Shown here: positions 21,801-32,297 of the stretch, one piece after another
Position numbering within the stretch: the first letter of the stretch is position 1
Layout: every line of letters starts with the position of its first letter
NCBI GenBank assembly: GCA_013176395.1
Contig: JABMLP010000016.1
Coordinates: forward strand, 930,001 to 994,000
DNA: 64,000 nt
Reading direction: 5' to 3'
DNA from: Venturia oleaginea
Lineage: Eukaryota > Ascomycota > Dothideomycetes > Venturiales > Venturiaceae
The notes under the pieces: generated by a model
Seen by the model: only the letters and a program-made list of their open reading frames with translations
Database searches by the model: none
Told to the model about the DNA's origin: nothing
Translations under genes and position numbers: made by a program

Positions 21801-22624
21801 GATCCCAGTTTGCATTTTTGTAAAGCCGTCTGGGTGTCGTGGTCTCCTCCAAGCATGTTATGGCTGATGTCGCACTGATGGGCCGGTGATCGGATCCGTG
21901 TTCGTTTGCGTGGAACCCACAGCGTAACAAGCTATTGGTGAGGGCCGGTGAGGTGAGGAAGAGGTCAATGGTACTGCTTACTTCCATTATAGAATGTAGC
22001 CTCTCCCCTGGGACCGAGATTAGAGAGCTGATAGACCGCCATATACTCAACGATGGCGTCTGCTTCATCCTGTCGCATTGTTTCTGCAACTTCTTCGCCT
22101 CCCCATAGCTGGTCGTGTCGATTGAAATCACCAGTGATGAGAAGTTCCGGTTCGTGTCCAAGCTCTTCTGCTGTGTCTTTGATTGCATCTTCTAGCAGCT
22201 GAAGCCGTTCTATCACTGCGGTCCTGTCCCGCTCTCGGTGTGCTTCTGCGGATGGCACGTACACCGAAGCTGTGAAGATTACCTTTTCTTGAGTTTTGAT
22301 GAGGATTGCCGTGATGTTGGGGGACGCAATCGGGATGTGTTTGTAGTCGAGCGTTTTCCGGGCCCATATTATCGATCGGATAGGCCATGTGTCGTCTCTG
22401 GAGCATGTTGGGAAACCCTGAACAAAATTGCTGTTTGTTGCAGGCGCTGCCATCACCCGCCTTGTCTGTGTTTTGAAGCAGTGTGGTTCTTGTATTTGCA
22501 GCACGTCAAAATTTCTAATAGATTCATCGTTGAGTAGACTAGGTGGCGTCTCTTTCCTCTTCCCGGGGTTGTATGAAAGCACGTTGAAATGTCCTCTTGT
22601 TGTCGCATTAGTTGTACTTAACAT
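18828..22624 (-). pseudogene. LINE ORF2: endonuclease-RT-RNase H, frameshifted
   Basis: The start ATG at 22624 overlaps the stop of ORF1 (ATGTTAA), a reinitiation-type junction. The endonuclease has NVLSYNPGK, LQIQEPHCF, LLITGDFNRHDQLWGG and, after a shift near 21975, NEHGSDHRPI. The RT spans about 21130-19790, with shifts near 21130 and 20880. It keeps GLPQGSPLSPILY and YVDDYSVWV, but the first catalytic block reads LSFGVKGAYNGV, where FDVKGAYN is the family norm, so the catalytic Asp appears replaced by Gly. RNase H follows after shifts near 19850 and 19400-19550, with LRWIPAHSGIKGNEAAD. A C-terminal Cys block (CEECGVVESFQHILLDC) closes the protein. It is inactive. Confidence 0.85.
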
Positions 22625-24094
22625 TGATAACGCGCTCGGGTCTGTTCCATCGCCTTCTTGTATTCAGGGCATCCTGTGTCCGTTGCTCGGTGAGCGTCTC
22701 CACAATTGCTGCATTTGGGATGCTGCTCTACACAGTCCTGCGCTTCGTGCCCGATGCACGCGCAGTTAGCACACGTCAGCTCATTGTTGCACCGTGTGCT
22801 CATATGTCCAAACTGTTGGCATTGGTAGCATCGTCTCGGTCTTGGTCGATACTCGTACGGGCTGACCCGGGCTAGTTCTCCGCCAATCTCGAGCTGCTTC
22901 AGCGCTCTGTCAGCCTCCATCTTAGAGCTGAGGTACACAAGGATTGAGCAGTAGTTCTTGTATGGGTCAGGTTTGCTGAGCATAGAAATCTTTGAAATGG
23001 TGACGTTGTTCTCCTCAGATATGTCCGCTTTTAGGCTGCTTTTTAGCGTGATTCGATCTTCGTTCAGAATGGCCATGTTGTCCACGCGATCGACCTTGAC
23101 AGTGTACCACTTCTCGCCTTGGATAGATGCGCCAGGGAAGAACTTGAGCCATTGTTCCTGGTTCTGCCGTATTACCTGCTCGTCCTCCTGTGACCTGAGG
23201 ACGACTCGGACAAGCTTTGTTTCTCTACCAATTTTCTCGATTCCTGCAATCTGTGTGTTCTTTGTAGCTTGCCCTGCCGCAATGGCATTCTTCACTCTCT
23301 CTTTTATCTCAATGGGGTTTGTGAGGTCAATTTGTGTGTGTGGGCGCGGGTGAAGTTGATGGTGAAGCTTGGTTTGCTGTTTGATAATGCGCTCGCATTG
23401 CTTGCTTGCTGACTGACGGAGGCCGATGGGGTCAGTGAGCTAGTTCTGGCTACGGTGGCATAGGACCTTGTTGGTGAGCTTGTTAGCGAGCTTACCTGTG
23501 ACAATTGGGCTTGAAGCGTACGATTATCTTCTTTCAGCTGTTGGGTTTCTTGGAGTAGTTGCTTCTTAAGCTGCTGAGTTTCCTGGAAAAACTGTTCGTT
23601 TAAATCTTTTATCTCGTTGCTGGATAGTGCTCTGGAGGTCTCCGATAACCTTTCTATTGCGTTTCGTCTCGTCCTGGAGCTGGACTAAAATTTTAAGTAC
23701 CTCCATAATTGGTTTTTCCCCGTTCACCTCAGGTACTTCTGCCGAACGCTGTGATTTAGCCTTTGGTACTTTGGCTATCTCAGTATGTTTCTGCGAGTTC
23801 TGGGAGCCTTCTAATATCGATGCTGTCCTGCCATTGCTTGCTATAGTTGACTGTCGTAGGGTTGGGCCGGTTGGCTTTGCCATCAGTGGAGGCGTGGTCG
23901 GCGCGCTTCTTTCCTGCAGCGGCGTGGTCGGTCCTTCTATTGGAGACGTCTGTATCTCTTTCTTTCGAGGTAATGTCGACTATTTCGAGTTCGATTTGGT
24001 GTAGTTGGGTACGTATTGAGTGTGCTGTCGTTCTTGGGTTGTCGTGATGTGTACACTTTGGTTGATCGCCCTTTGTGTGTCGCTGCACCCACAA
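22618..24094 (-). pseudogene. LINE ORF1: Gag-like protein with zinc knuckles, frameshifted
   Basis: The coding segments change frame near 23870, 23630 and 23340. The central part is a Gln-rich coiled coil (QFFQETQQLKKQLL). The final segment (23295-22618) carries three successive CCHC-type knuckles: CYQCQQFGHMSTRC, CANCACIGHEAQDC and CSNCGDAHRATDTGC. This is the layout of Tad/I-type ORF1 nucleic-acid chaperones. It ends TAT CAA TGT TAA and overlaps the ORF2 start. Confidence 0.8.
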
Positions 24095-24110
24095 CGCAAC
24101 TTCGAAGGAA

Positions 24111-24755
24111 TCTACGCGTTATACAACGCAGAATTTCTAGTGCTTGCTATTACCGTCTACAATAACTAGTCACGCAGAGAGAGCATGGGCGCGATTCACG
24201 AACCATGCTCGGCCTCGCCGACTACGTCCTCAACCCATCCCAAATCTCCAACACTAGAAGAGATTATCTTATAAGAGTAGAGTGTCATTTCATGGTTAGT
24301 AGTTCTATATCGGTCGTAAGGTTCAAGAGAGGGAAAACGCTATTTCGTTACCGAGGCACAAGTTTAATTTTGATTTTAATTTTCACGATTCCAGATACGA
24401 CCGTCGCTTTCGGATGTACAGCTTAAGGACTTGTTTTTCAACTGTGTAGTAGGTACTTGTTATTTAAAGATACCCACTCTCGCTCAAGGATATATTAATG
24501 TATTTACTACGTATTGTTAGCCGATAAAAACGAATAGTATAATTTAAATGGCATCTACGCCAAGAGATTTCTTTTGCTTGAAGCTCATCGTGATCGAGAA
24601 AATTGAAACTGCCGAAAAAAATGTATGGACAACGCTCATCTGCAACGGCCGTCTCCACTCCGTTTTCGAGGGCCGATCGGTGTATCTACGCAATCAATGG
24701 AATCAACCAGGCATCTGTAACGATCATATCGAGAATAGCACCAGAAATAATCATC
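24111..24755. other. Spacer downstream of Cys-rich gene
   Basis: The stretch is AT-rich with no supported gene. It contains the 5' flank of the LINE and the 3' flank of the gene ending at 24756. Confidence 0.4.
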
Positions 24756-25757
24756 TCAGACCTGCACGATATCGGGTACAACTGTAGCCGTCTCCACGCT
24801 CTCCTCTGTGACTGCCGCACCATCGTTGCTGCCGTCAATGTCGATTGCTGGTTTTGAGTGCTTCCCTTGCTTCCTCACGTCGGGCTCCATCGTTTTGTCT
24901 GCCCCCTGCTCATTTTCCACCCTCTTGTCAGCGTCCTCCCCTTCACCATCGTCATCCTCCTCACTGGAGATGGATATGTCGTCATCGTCATCCGAAGTCT
25001 CGGCGGATTCGGTTCCGATGATAAAGCGAGGCGGGACTTGAGGTATCGGTCTAAGTCCAAGCTCCAGCATTTTATGCGAAGGCTTGATCGGTAGTTGCTC
25101 CATCTCGGGCTCTACAGGCTCAACCTCACCAGCGAAGACGGCGCCAAAAGAGTAGGGGACGCGGTCCTTGAGGTACGGGCGACATGCAGGACAACATTTG
25201 AGGTTGCACGTGGGGATGATGGGGAGTTTAGCCTTGTGTTGATCCACGACGGTCAACATGTGCGACTTCTGAATCTTGAGGACCTCGATTTGGCCTTGGG
25301 TGTAGACGTCGCCTTGTTCGAATTGAGAGATGACGGAGGCGCTCATGTTGATGGCGCGGAGTTGGGCGACAGTTGAGGTCTTGATTGTCGCTGGATCGGG
25401 AAAATCTCTTAGGTACTTCTTGGCGCAGTTATCGATGTAGACGTCCTGGTTGCATTTGTAGAGAAAGCCGAGGCGGGGCGGTCGGTGGCAGAGGTCACAG
25501 AGAAGATGGTAGTCGTACAGCATGTCCATGGTGATATGGGTACACGTGCCATAGCTCACAGGAGGTCGGCGTTGCGGAAGGCGACTGTGGGACATGTTAA
25601 CGTTGAATTTATGAGTCGTGAAAAGACGGGCCAACCTTGTACTTGAAGAATTTCGCTTGACGCTCTGTTTCCGATGTGCTACGTCTGGCTGGGGACTTTC
25701 TGGCTTCTCTTTGGTAGCCACTGTAGGAGATATGGACGGGACAGGTGGGGTGGACAT
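24756..25757 (-). CDS. Conserved fungal Cys-rich protein, acidic C-terminus
   Basis: The ATG at 25757 (MSTPPVPSISPT) gives 333 residues if unspliced. A central domain carries paired Cys: YGTCTHITMDMLYDYH, LCDLCHRPPRLGF, CNQDVYIDNC and CNLKCCPACRPYL. This looks like a metal-binding fold, possibly zinc. The C-terminal third is very acidic (SDDDDDISISSEEDDDGEG) and probably disordered. A possible intron at 25585-25635 (GTTGGC...CACAG, 51 nt) keeps the frame either way, so two products differing by 17 residues could exist. The N-terminal 60 residues are Ser/Pro-rich. I recognise the general pattern as a widespread uncharacterised fungal family but know no function. Confidence 0.65.
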   Translation of the reverse strand: MSTPPVPSISPTVATKEKPESPQPDVAHRKQSVKRNSSSTRLARLFTTHKFNVNMSHSRLPQRRPPVSYGTCTHITMDMLYDYHLLCDLCHRPPRLGFLYKCNQDVYIDNCAKKYLRDFPDPATIKTSTVAQLRAINMSASVISQFEQGDVYTQGQIEVLKIQKSHMLTVVDQHKAKLPIIPTCNLKCCPACRPYLKDRVPYSFGAVFAGEVEPVEPEMEQLPIKPSHKMLELGLRPIPQVPPRFIIGTESAETSDDDDDISISSEEDDDGEGEDADKRVENEQGADKTMEPDVRKQGKHSKPAIDIDGSNDGAAVTEESVETATVVPDIVQV

Positions 25758-27337
25758 GATGGCTGAATGCGTAGCGAGGAGTTGAGGAGGAGTCGAGGTG
25801 TAAGTGAAGCTCGACAATGGAGAGAGGTAAATAATGAACGTGTGAGTTTGATAGCGATAGAAGGAAGGCGCGTTGGACAACAACACGCGAACATAACTCT
25901 GTCAGAGTCTTCACCCCGTTCACCCTTCATTTGGTACTGGCGGCATCTGATCCATGGTTAGCAATCGACTTCGTGGATCCCGTACTCTGAGCAATCCCAG
26001 GAGTCAACCATATCTCTTCTCAGGTATGCAGCTACCCGGACGTGTCGACCATCGTCTCAGACTGTATCGTTGTCCCTCTCAACACTTTCTATACTACTGG
26101 CAATCTTTTGGATGGGTTCAATGACAGGAGAGGAAAGACAGGCTGTATGTAAGCTAGAGAGTTTGCCATCTGGTCGCCCTAAACGGGCTCACGATGAGGC
26201 CGCCGCTCTGACTTGGACCAAGTCTCACAACCTAGACTAGCAAATTATCCTAACATTCCCGAGGTCCTTGCTGTACCACCGGCCATCTCTCGAGCTACAA
26301 CGGCTACAACGGTTACAACGCGGGCCTCCAATTCACCTCCATTTAAATTTACAGGCAAAACCAGTCTAACAATCCCAAGTCAAGATGGATATGGATAGAC
26401 TCGTATTAATCTTCAGAGATCATATCGCGAGGTGTTTATCCATCTCGATCTTGAAACGAGTGACAATGTTTCGAGTTATCATTCGCCCTTTCAATCGAGG
26501 ATACAGCGACATCCATTGTCTGACTCACTATGCGGTTCTCCCATCTTCAACAGACGATACCCATGATTACCAGACTGATGAAATTTGACTGGCGGAATCT
26601 ATTCGTTTTGAGTACCGCCCATGACTCCAGGGCTCTCGTCGAGCTCGTCGAGATGCAGCAATATGAGGTGCTGCTGCATTGCAAGAGCGCAGGGACAGCC
26701 TCATGCTATCAATGGCGGTGCATCCAGCATATGTGGTACGATGCCAAGAGATTCCATCTTGCATCATCCATGCACAACATCTTCCTCGGACGATTGCAGC
26801 ATCCTTTCTACCCAAATGAGCAAGTATAGCGTGCACCCGAAGAAAGCTCTTCACCTAGACAGCACTCAAACGCAGAGTCCTGGACGAGGAAACTCCTTTT
26901 GCGATGGTATTATGCGAGGCGGCGTGATCCGATGGAGGCTCTGAGAGCCGGGAATGGAATTGTGAGCTTCTCAGTCTCGAAGGTTCAAAAGCAGTACGAC
27001 GAACAAAGACACCGGACGAAAGCTCACAGGAATCTTTCGAACCGGAGAAAGGCTCGGCATTTGTTGATGTCGCCGCCGTGCTGTAGAACGAATGGTAAAC
27101 AACTTCCGCGCTGCCCAGGCCCAGCCTCCCCAATTCTTTGGCGCGATCCCTGAAGCCAGCTCCATCTCCATCGCCCATCCCAGCTCCAAAGCAAAGACCC
27201 TCGGCCCTGTGAACGACATCAATCCCCTCCTGCTCCACTCTAGACAACCTCCTCTTGCTGCCCGGAACAAAGCATCGATTCGCGACCGCTCTCGATACCA
27301 GACACACACATTGCCGCCATAACACGTCGCCGTCACC
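25758..27337. other. Intergenic region
   Basis: The region is between divergently transcribed genes (24756-25757 minus, 27338 plus). Short open frames at 26213-26944 have no recognisable domain, and the minus-strand frames at 26855-27541 are antisense to the Mpv17-like gene. Confidence 0.4.
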
Positions 27338-28257
27338 ATGTCGGTCAAATTCAAGGAGGAGACGGTCACTACCAAACTCGCCGACGCTGGGACCGCGACA
27401 TTGGCAGCTGGTGCCCAAGAGAGCCTCAAAGGCGGCAAGCATGATTTGGCGCACGAAATCGGAGAGGCCATCACCAAGGGCGGAGGAGTGAATGGCTATC
27501 TTGCTGTATGTAGTGTTGTTCACGATGCTCTGTATGACCATGTCACTAATCCTTGCCCAGGCCTACCTCAAGCAGCTCCAATCCAACCCATTGCGCACCA
27601 AGATGCTGACCTCCGGTACCCTTTCCGGTGCCCAGGAGTTTCTTGCATCGTGGATCGCGCATGACAAGAACAAAAACGGGCATTACTTCACCTCGCGCGT
27701 GCCCAAGATGGCCATTTATGGTGCTTTCGTTAGCGCGCCCTTGGGCCATGTTCTTATCAGTATCTTACAAAGGATTTTCGCCGGCAGGACGAGTCTGAAG
27801 GCTAAGATTCTGCAGATTCTTGCCAGCAACCTTGTGGTGAGTTTGGACACTACCTGTAGCGCGCTAACGCCAGATCTGTGGACATCCAACTAACACGCGC
27901 CAACAGGTTGCACCAATCCAGAACTCGGTTTATCTCATCTTTATGGCCATCATCGCCGGAGCCCGCACCTTCCATCAGATCAGAGCAACTGTAAAGGCCG
28001 GCTTCTTTCCTGTTATGAAGGTCAGCTGGGTCACTTCACCCATCTGCCTCGCATTTGCGCAGAAATTCCTGCCACAGGAGACATGGGTCCCATTCTTCAA
28101 CATTGTCGGCTTTGTGATCGGCACCTATATCAACTCGCACACCAAGAAGAAGAGACTTGCTGCACTAAGGAGAAAGCATTACGGCGAGGGCGGAAGTGGT
28201 GGCAGAGCATCGACCTCTGGTCGACCCGATGACAGCTACCCAAGACCAAACTATTAG
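27338..28257 (+). CDS. Mpv17/PMP22-family peroxisomal membrane protein
   Basis: Three exons, 27338-27505, 27561-27836 and 27907-28257, with GT-AG introns of 55 and 70 nt, join in frame to 264 residues. After a hydrophilic N-terminus the protein has the family's four membrane segments. The signature is AYLKQLQSNPLRTKMLTSG near the start, then APLGHVL, and a late block close to VSWVTSP...LPQETWVPFFN. The C-terminus is basic (SHTKKKRLAALRRK). Known relatives include peroxisomal PMP22 and the Woronin-body sorting protein Wsc of Neurospora; which of these this is cannot be told from the sequence alone. It probably resides in the peroxisomal or mitochondrial inner membrane. Confidence 0.85.
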
Positions 28258-28414
28258 ACACGGGATGAAGGGAGTGGCAGTATGACAAAGGCATCGACAT
28301 GATCTAAATCACTGCTCGACTGAGGCCCGAGGCAAATGCACAGCAAGCAGCTGAACAACAGCCAGCTTCGTCCTGTAACGAAGCCATGGGCGTTGCGGCC
28401 GATTATTATTGGCA

Positions 28415-28420
<6 letters not shown>

Positions 28421-28452
<32 letters not shown>
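28421..28452 (+). repeat. (GATT)n microsatellite
   Basis: Eight GATT units lie in the 3' flank of the Mpv17-like gene. Confidence 0.9.
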
Positions 28453-28453
<1 letters not shown>

Positions 28454-29954
28454 CTGTAGCGACCGTTGACATGTACAGATGACCTCGGTCCCGGAAGCTC
28501 AGCTTCGTTGGAGTTTTTTGCGGATGCTTGCGTTCTAGGTGAAATGAACACCCATTTCTGTGTATTGCATTCGTGTCAATCTGCCACACACCTCGTTGAT
28601 TCTGCGCAGGTGCTTCCTTCCTTCCGTCTGCCATCATTCTTGACGGCTTGACACAAGAAGGGATTGCTAAATACTATCGCCGACCTGACGTTCCAACACT
28701 AGACATATTCCTAGTCAACCCAGACGTTTAAGCTGCACATGTTCTCTGTTTCTCAACCCAGCTCCGGTGCACATGTGCATTTCGGAACGGGTTGCAATGA
28801 GGCTGCCAGCACAGCCCGAGACTAAAGTGGCTCCCTAGTCCTCAATAGCTCCCCTCGAGCTAGGAACCGAGATACATGAAGACGTCGAATAGACTATAAC
28901 CCTTCAGTTTTCTCACCATCACGATGGTTGCACACACGATATCGACAAATCAAAACTAATGCCAAGAACACACCACAACGAGCTTGCTTAGTTCTCTTGT
29001 GTGTGCGACTTCGAGTCCCAAACAACTAACGATCCTTGAGATCTAGTTACCTTCTTATCTTCTAGCAATCTCGGGTGTCCAATCAGCAAACACGGGATCG
29101 GAATCTGGAGGTCGCACACTGCGGTCGTCTACTTCGATGAGGTGTGACAAAGCTGTGTAAGTCCAGATTTGATGTGCCGCTCTAGGAACATTCTTACTAC
29201 ACTCGCCACATTCGCCATATTCCAGATAAATCATGTGACGACAAGAGGCTCCATCCTCTCCGTTTTGATGCGATTTACCTCCAGTTCGACCTCATCTACT
29301 GTCTGGTCACATCGAGCAGCAAACATAAAAGCCCTCAGCTGACATGCACAGAATCTGATCCCAACATACATGGTTTCAATCTAACTATGCGCTTCTGCGT
29401 GCTAATGGCAATAGTACTCATACACAGAAGTTGGTTGCTGGAATAGTTTGAGCTCTATATACACAGCATCTGCGCATTTTGCCCCCAACGCCTAGCATCC
29501 GTGACACCTGTCGCGGAGTCGGACTGAGTGCAGAAGTCAAGGAAAACTGACGCCCACGGTGCTGGACACGACGATGCTAGCTCCCGTTCGTGTGCGCAAC
29601 GCCACCATATCATTGATTGAAGAGACCGCGAGGAGCCATGGCAAACAACTTTTCCGTCGTTGAACTCTGTTTGGATACCAACCACTACCCGTCGCTAGGC
29701 ATGACGTGTTGTATCAAATCAACTATTGTGAAACCCTGGGCTCTTCGTGCGTCACCTGCAAACTTCATCTCTAGATAGCTCGCAACCAGGCTTCGATGGC
29801 ATCGTGAGTATATCTTCTCGCCATGTCAAGTTTGGCTCTCTCGCTTCCTGCTTCAACTTTTTTGCCTAGATTTGTTTTGGTCCCTTGCATAGCATAGCAT
29901 TCATCATTTCAGCGTTCCAAATACCCTTTCCAGCAATTAGCTTTCCCATTTGTC
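28453..29954. other. Intergenic region
   Basis: No supported gene was found. It should contain the promoter of the SprT-like gene; a CT-rich stretch at 29840-29950 precedes its ATG. Confidence 0.4.
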
Positions 29955-32297
29955 ATGTACTTGCCTGCGCCTCCTGGACACTCGATAGCACTTAGACCTC
30001 TGCAGCATCGCCGTCGGTCTCTTGATCTTTATAGTGACCTTCTAGCGCGTCGATATTGCCGAGAATCCTATGACCTTGAGCAACGACTTGTTCGCCAGCA
30101 TTACTCTGAACCACCTCATACATCTTCTACCTCCGACAAACCAAAGACCCTCGATGAGGCATTAGTTGCGATTGTCAAACACATGGAAAAGGAGAAGGAT
30201 GAAATCTGGCGCGAAATCAGGGCGAATCGAAGGGTCCTGCTGGAAGGAGCAGCACTCAGCGTGACCCCCTTTCTAAGAGACTCCGCGAAATTGTTCGACA
30301 GAACTTTCTTCAACAGGACCCTTCACAAACACGTCAAGCTCATTCTGGATGATCCAAGAGAGGAGATTTTGCCTGGCCACAGGGGCAAGACCAAAATGGC
30401 ATCTGATGGTTCGATTGTCATTGTGATGCTTCCCATGCCTTCGCTCAAGCGGGTATTGGAAACCAGAAGGGCGGAGTTCTTGAACATTGCGTGGGCTACA
30501 ATTTTGCATCAATTGATTCATGCATACTTCATGGTCGCTTGTGGAATCCAGAACGATGGCGAGCATCCGGACGGCCGCCTCAAGCACGGAGAGCATTTTG
30601 GTTATCTGATGTACAAGATCTCCGATATCTTCGCGAAGAACGACCATCCCATACCTTTGGACTTTGGACACCCACTCCTCCCTAAACAATCTCGACATCA
30701 CGGTATCGAGCTGACTCGAGATCGCATTCCTCGCGCGTCTAAAAAAAACAGCACAATGTGTTCTTGGGATGTAGAGGTGATCAAGAAAGAGAAGATTGAC
30801 GATTGGTACAAGAAGAAATGTGTCAAAGCTGTGGATCCAGATATCTTCATTTTCGACTTCGACTACGATAACGTGGATGAAAAACCATCCAGCAAATGTG
30901 GCGACGAAAAGGACTGGGTTGAAATCGCCCTGAGCAAGAAGTCATACAAACTCGATCGCAAGGCCCTCAATTTCTCTTGCGTCAAGAAGAAGTTTGAAGA
31001 CGACAACAGAAAGTTCAACATGCCCAGCTGGGTGGATGTCCAGTTGTTCAAATCGTTCATGAGTTTTCTGGTCCGAGGTCGGTGGGATCCTGATATCAGC
31101 GAGACGCACAATGGGACCAAGGGACCGGCGCTTTTGCGGAAGTACTCACATAATGCGGAAACGCCGGTTCAACACGACATCGCCATGTACCAGCTTGGAT
31201 TGTGCCTGGATATCGAGCCTGTCAGACGTACCGCACACTTACGACTCGTCAGCCATCAATTCACGCATGAAAGTGGCCATGACATTGTCAGAGCCATTTA
31301 CTGCGATCCACCCCACCCTCCTGACGAGGGTCTAAGAGTCTGGGCCCGAAAGTTCTTCGAACGTCACTCGACGCCGAAGTCAGGGCAGAAACCAATCGAC
31401 TGCAGTAATTGGAAGATGTTGCAAAACGACATTGTTTTCCAGTCTGCCTGTTTTGGATCCAACAAGACCATCCTCACGACCGACATGCGAATAGCGGAGG
31501 AAACCCTCAACCAAGCAGGAGAGAAATTGGACAAGGAAAGGGAGAAGGAAAAGGAAAAGGAAAAGGAAAAGGAGAAGGAGAAGGAGAAGGAGAAGGAGAA
31601 GGAGAAGGAGAAGGAGAAGGAGAAGGAAAAGGAAAAGGAAAAGGAAAAGGAAAAGGAAAAGGAGAAGGAGAGGGAGAAGGAGAAGGAGAAGGAGAAGGAG
31701 AAGGAGAAGGAGATGGAAAAGAAAAAGAAAGAGAGTGAGAAGGGACAAACATGCACCGCCTACTGCACTTTTGCAACCTGTCCCGTGCTTTACCAAAGAA
31801 CATACGGCACTCTCCCACCCCTAGGCCTAACACATCAACCTCAAGCTCTCCTCCCTTATACTTCGTACCCAACCCCACCGATACCAGCAACTTACCTACC
31901 CCCACCAACCTACGTCCCTCCAATCATGGCGCCCCCTCGGACACTAACCTACCACGAAATCATGTACAGACCCCGTCCTCACATCCCCGTTCCCGATTAC
32001 CTCACTCTTGTGCGACAGCGCTCAGATCACTCGTGGTTGGCACGGGATACGGCGGGCGATGAGTGGGTTTTGAAGAGGAATATGAGGGAGTGGGTTTGTT
32101 TGAGGGAGCTTTTGATGAAGGAGGGGGAGAGGGGGAGGGAACGGGAAAGGGAGAGGAAACGGGAAAGGGAGAGGGAGAGGGAGAGGGAGAGGGTTTTGCT
32201 TTATGGGGATGGGGGTTATGCTGGTGGGTTTATGGTTGGGGATGGGGATGGGTATGGGAGTGATGGGGGGTGGGATGATGAGTGGTTTAAGTTGTGA
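29955..32297 (+). CDS. SprT-like protein with HQxxH motif and KE-repeat linker
   Basis: A single exon of 780 codons. Residues about 120-235 match the SprT-like metalloprotease core: a helix AWATILHQLIHAYF, then GRLKHGEHFGYLMYKI. The first motif reads H185-Q-L-I-H189, whereas the catalytic form is HExxH; the metal-binding His are kept but the general-base Glu is Gln. SprT-family members (Spartan, Wss1 relatives) cut DNA-protein crosslinks. This one is predicted to bind metal but have little or no protease activity. A Lys-Glu repeat of about 65 residues (31531-31735) follows the folded part. Then come a Tyr/Pro-rich segment (PPPTYVPPIMAPP), a second Arg-Glu run near 32130-32190 and a Gly-rich end. 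The start has other in-frame Met downstream, but the first gives the usual N-terminal extension. Confidence 0.7.
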   Translation: MYLPAPPGHSIALRPLQHRRRSLDLYSDLLARRYCRESYDLEQRLVRQHYSEPPHTSSTSDKPKTLDEALVAIVKHMEKEKDEIWREIRANRRVLLEGAALSVTPFLRDSAKLFDRTFFNRTLHKHVKLILDDPREEILPGHRGKTKMASDGSIVIVMLPMPSLKRVLETRRAEFLNIAWATILHQLIHAYFMVACGIQNDGEHPDGRLKHGEHFGYLMYKISDIFAKNDHPIPLDFGHPLLPKQSRHHGIELTRDRIPRASKKNSTMCSWDVEVIKKEKIDDWYKKKCVKAVDPDIFIFDFDYDNVDEKPSSKCGDEKDWVEIALSKKSYKLDRKALNFSCVKKKFEDDNRKFNMPSWVDVQLFKSFMSFLVRGRWDPDISETHNGTKGPALLRKYSHNAETPVQHDIAMYQLGLCLDIEPVRRTAHLRLVSHQFTHESGHDIVRAIYCDPPHPPDEGLRVWARKFFERHSTPKSGQKPIDCSNWKMLQNDIVFQSACFGSNKTILTTDMRIAEETLNQAGEKLDKEREKEKEKEKEKEKEKEKEKEKEKEKEKEKEKEKEKEKEKEKEKEREKEKEKEKEKEKEMEKKKKESEKGQTCTAYCTFATCPVLYQRTYGTLPPLGLTHQPQALLPYTSYPTPPIPATYLPPPTYVPPIMAPPRTLTYHEIMYRPRPHIPVPDYLTLVRQRSDHSWLARDTAGDEWVLKRNMREWVCLRELLMKEGERGRERERERKRERERERERERVLLYGDGGYAGGFMVGDGDGYGSDGGWDDEWFKL
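31531..31735 (+). repeat. Purine-strand hexanucleotide repeat (AAGGAA/AAGGAG)n in coding sequence
   Basis: About 200 bases are made only of A and G on the plus strand and encode alternating Lys-Glu. The tract is likely to vary in length between strains. It gives long spurious open frames on the minus strand (Phe-Ser, Leu and Pro-Ser runs). Confidence 0.95.

Larger units (their letters stand above)
18696..24110 (-). mobile_element. Tad-like LINE, degenerate
   Basis: A non-LTR retrotransposon read on the minus strand. It has ORF1 with zinc knuckles, then ORF2 with AP endonuclease, reverse transcriptase and RNase H. This order is typical of the I/Tad group in filamentous fungi. At least six frame changes are needed to follow the protein, so it is dead. 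The 3' region (18700-18827) ends in an A-rich stretch near the chromovirus insertion. The exact ends and the target duplication were not found. Confidence 0.85.

Noticed and set aside
18690..24120. Target-site duplication of the LINE
   Set aside because: CGCGTA occurs near both ends, but the element ends cannot be fixed and the motif is short; it may be coincidence.
26855..27541. Minus-strand open frames of 168-228 codons
   Set aside because: Antisense to exon 1 of the Mpv17-like gene and its promoter; no domain and no conserved start.
31364..31923. Long minus-strand open frames with Phe-Ser, Leu and Pro-Ser runs
   Set aside because: They are antisense to the KE-repeat of the SprT-like gene. 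A purine-only strand gives stop-free complements in every frame.
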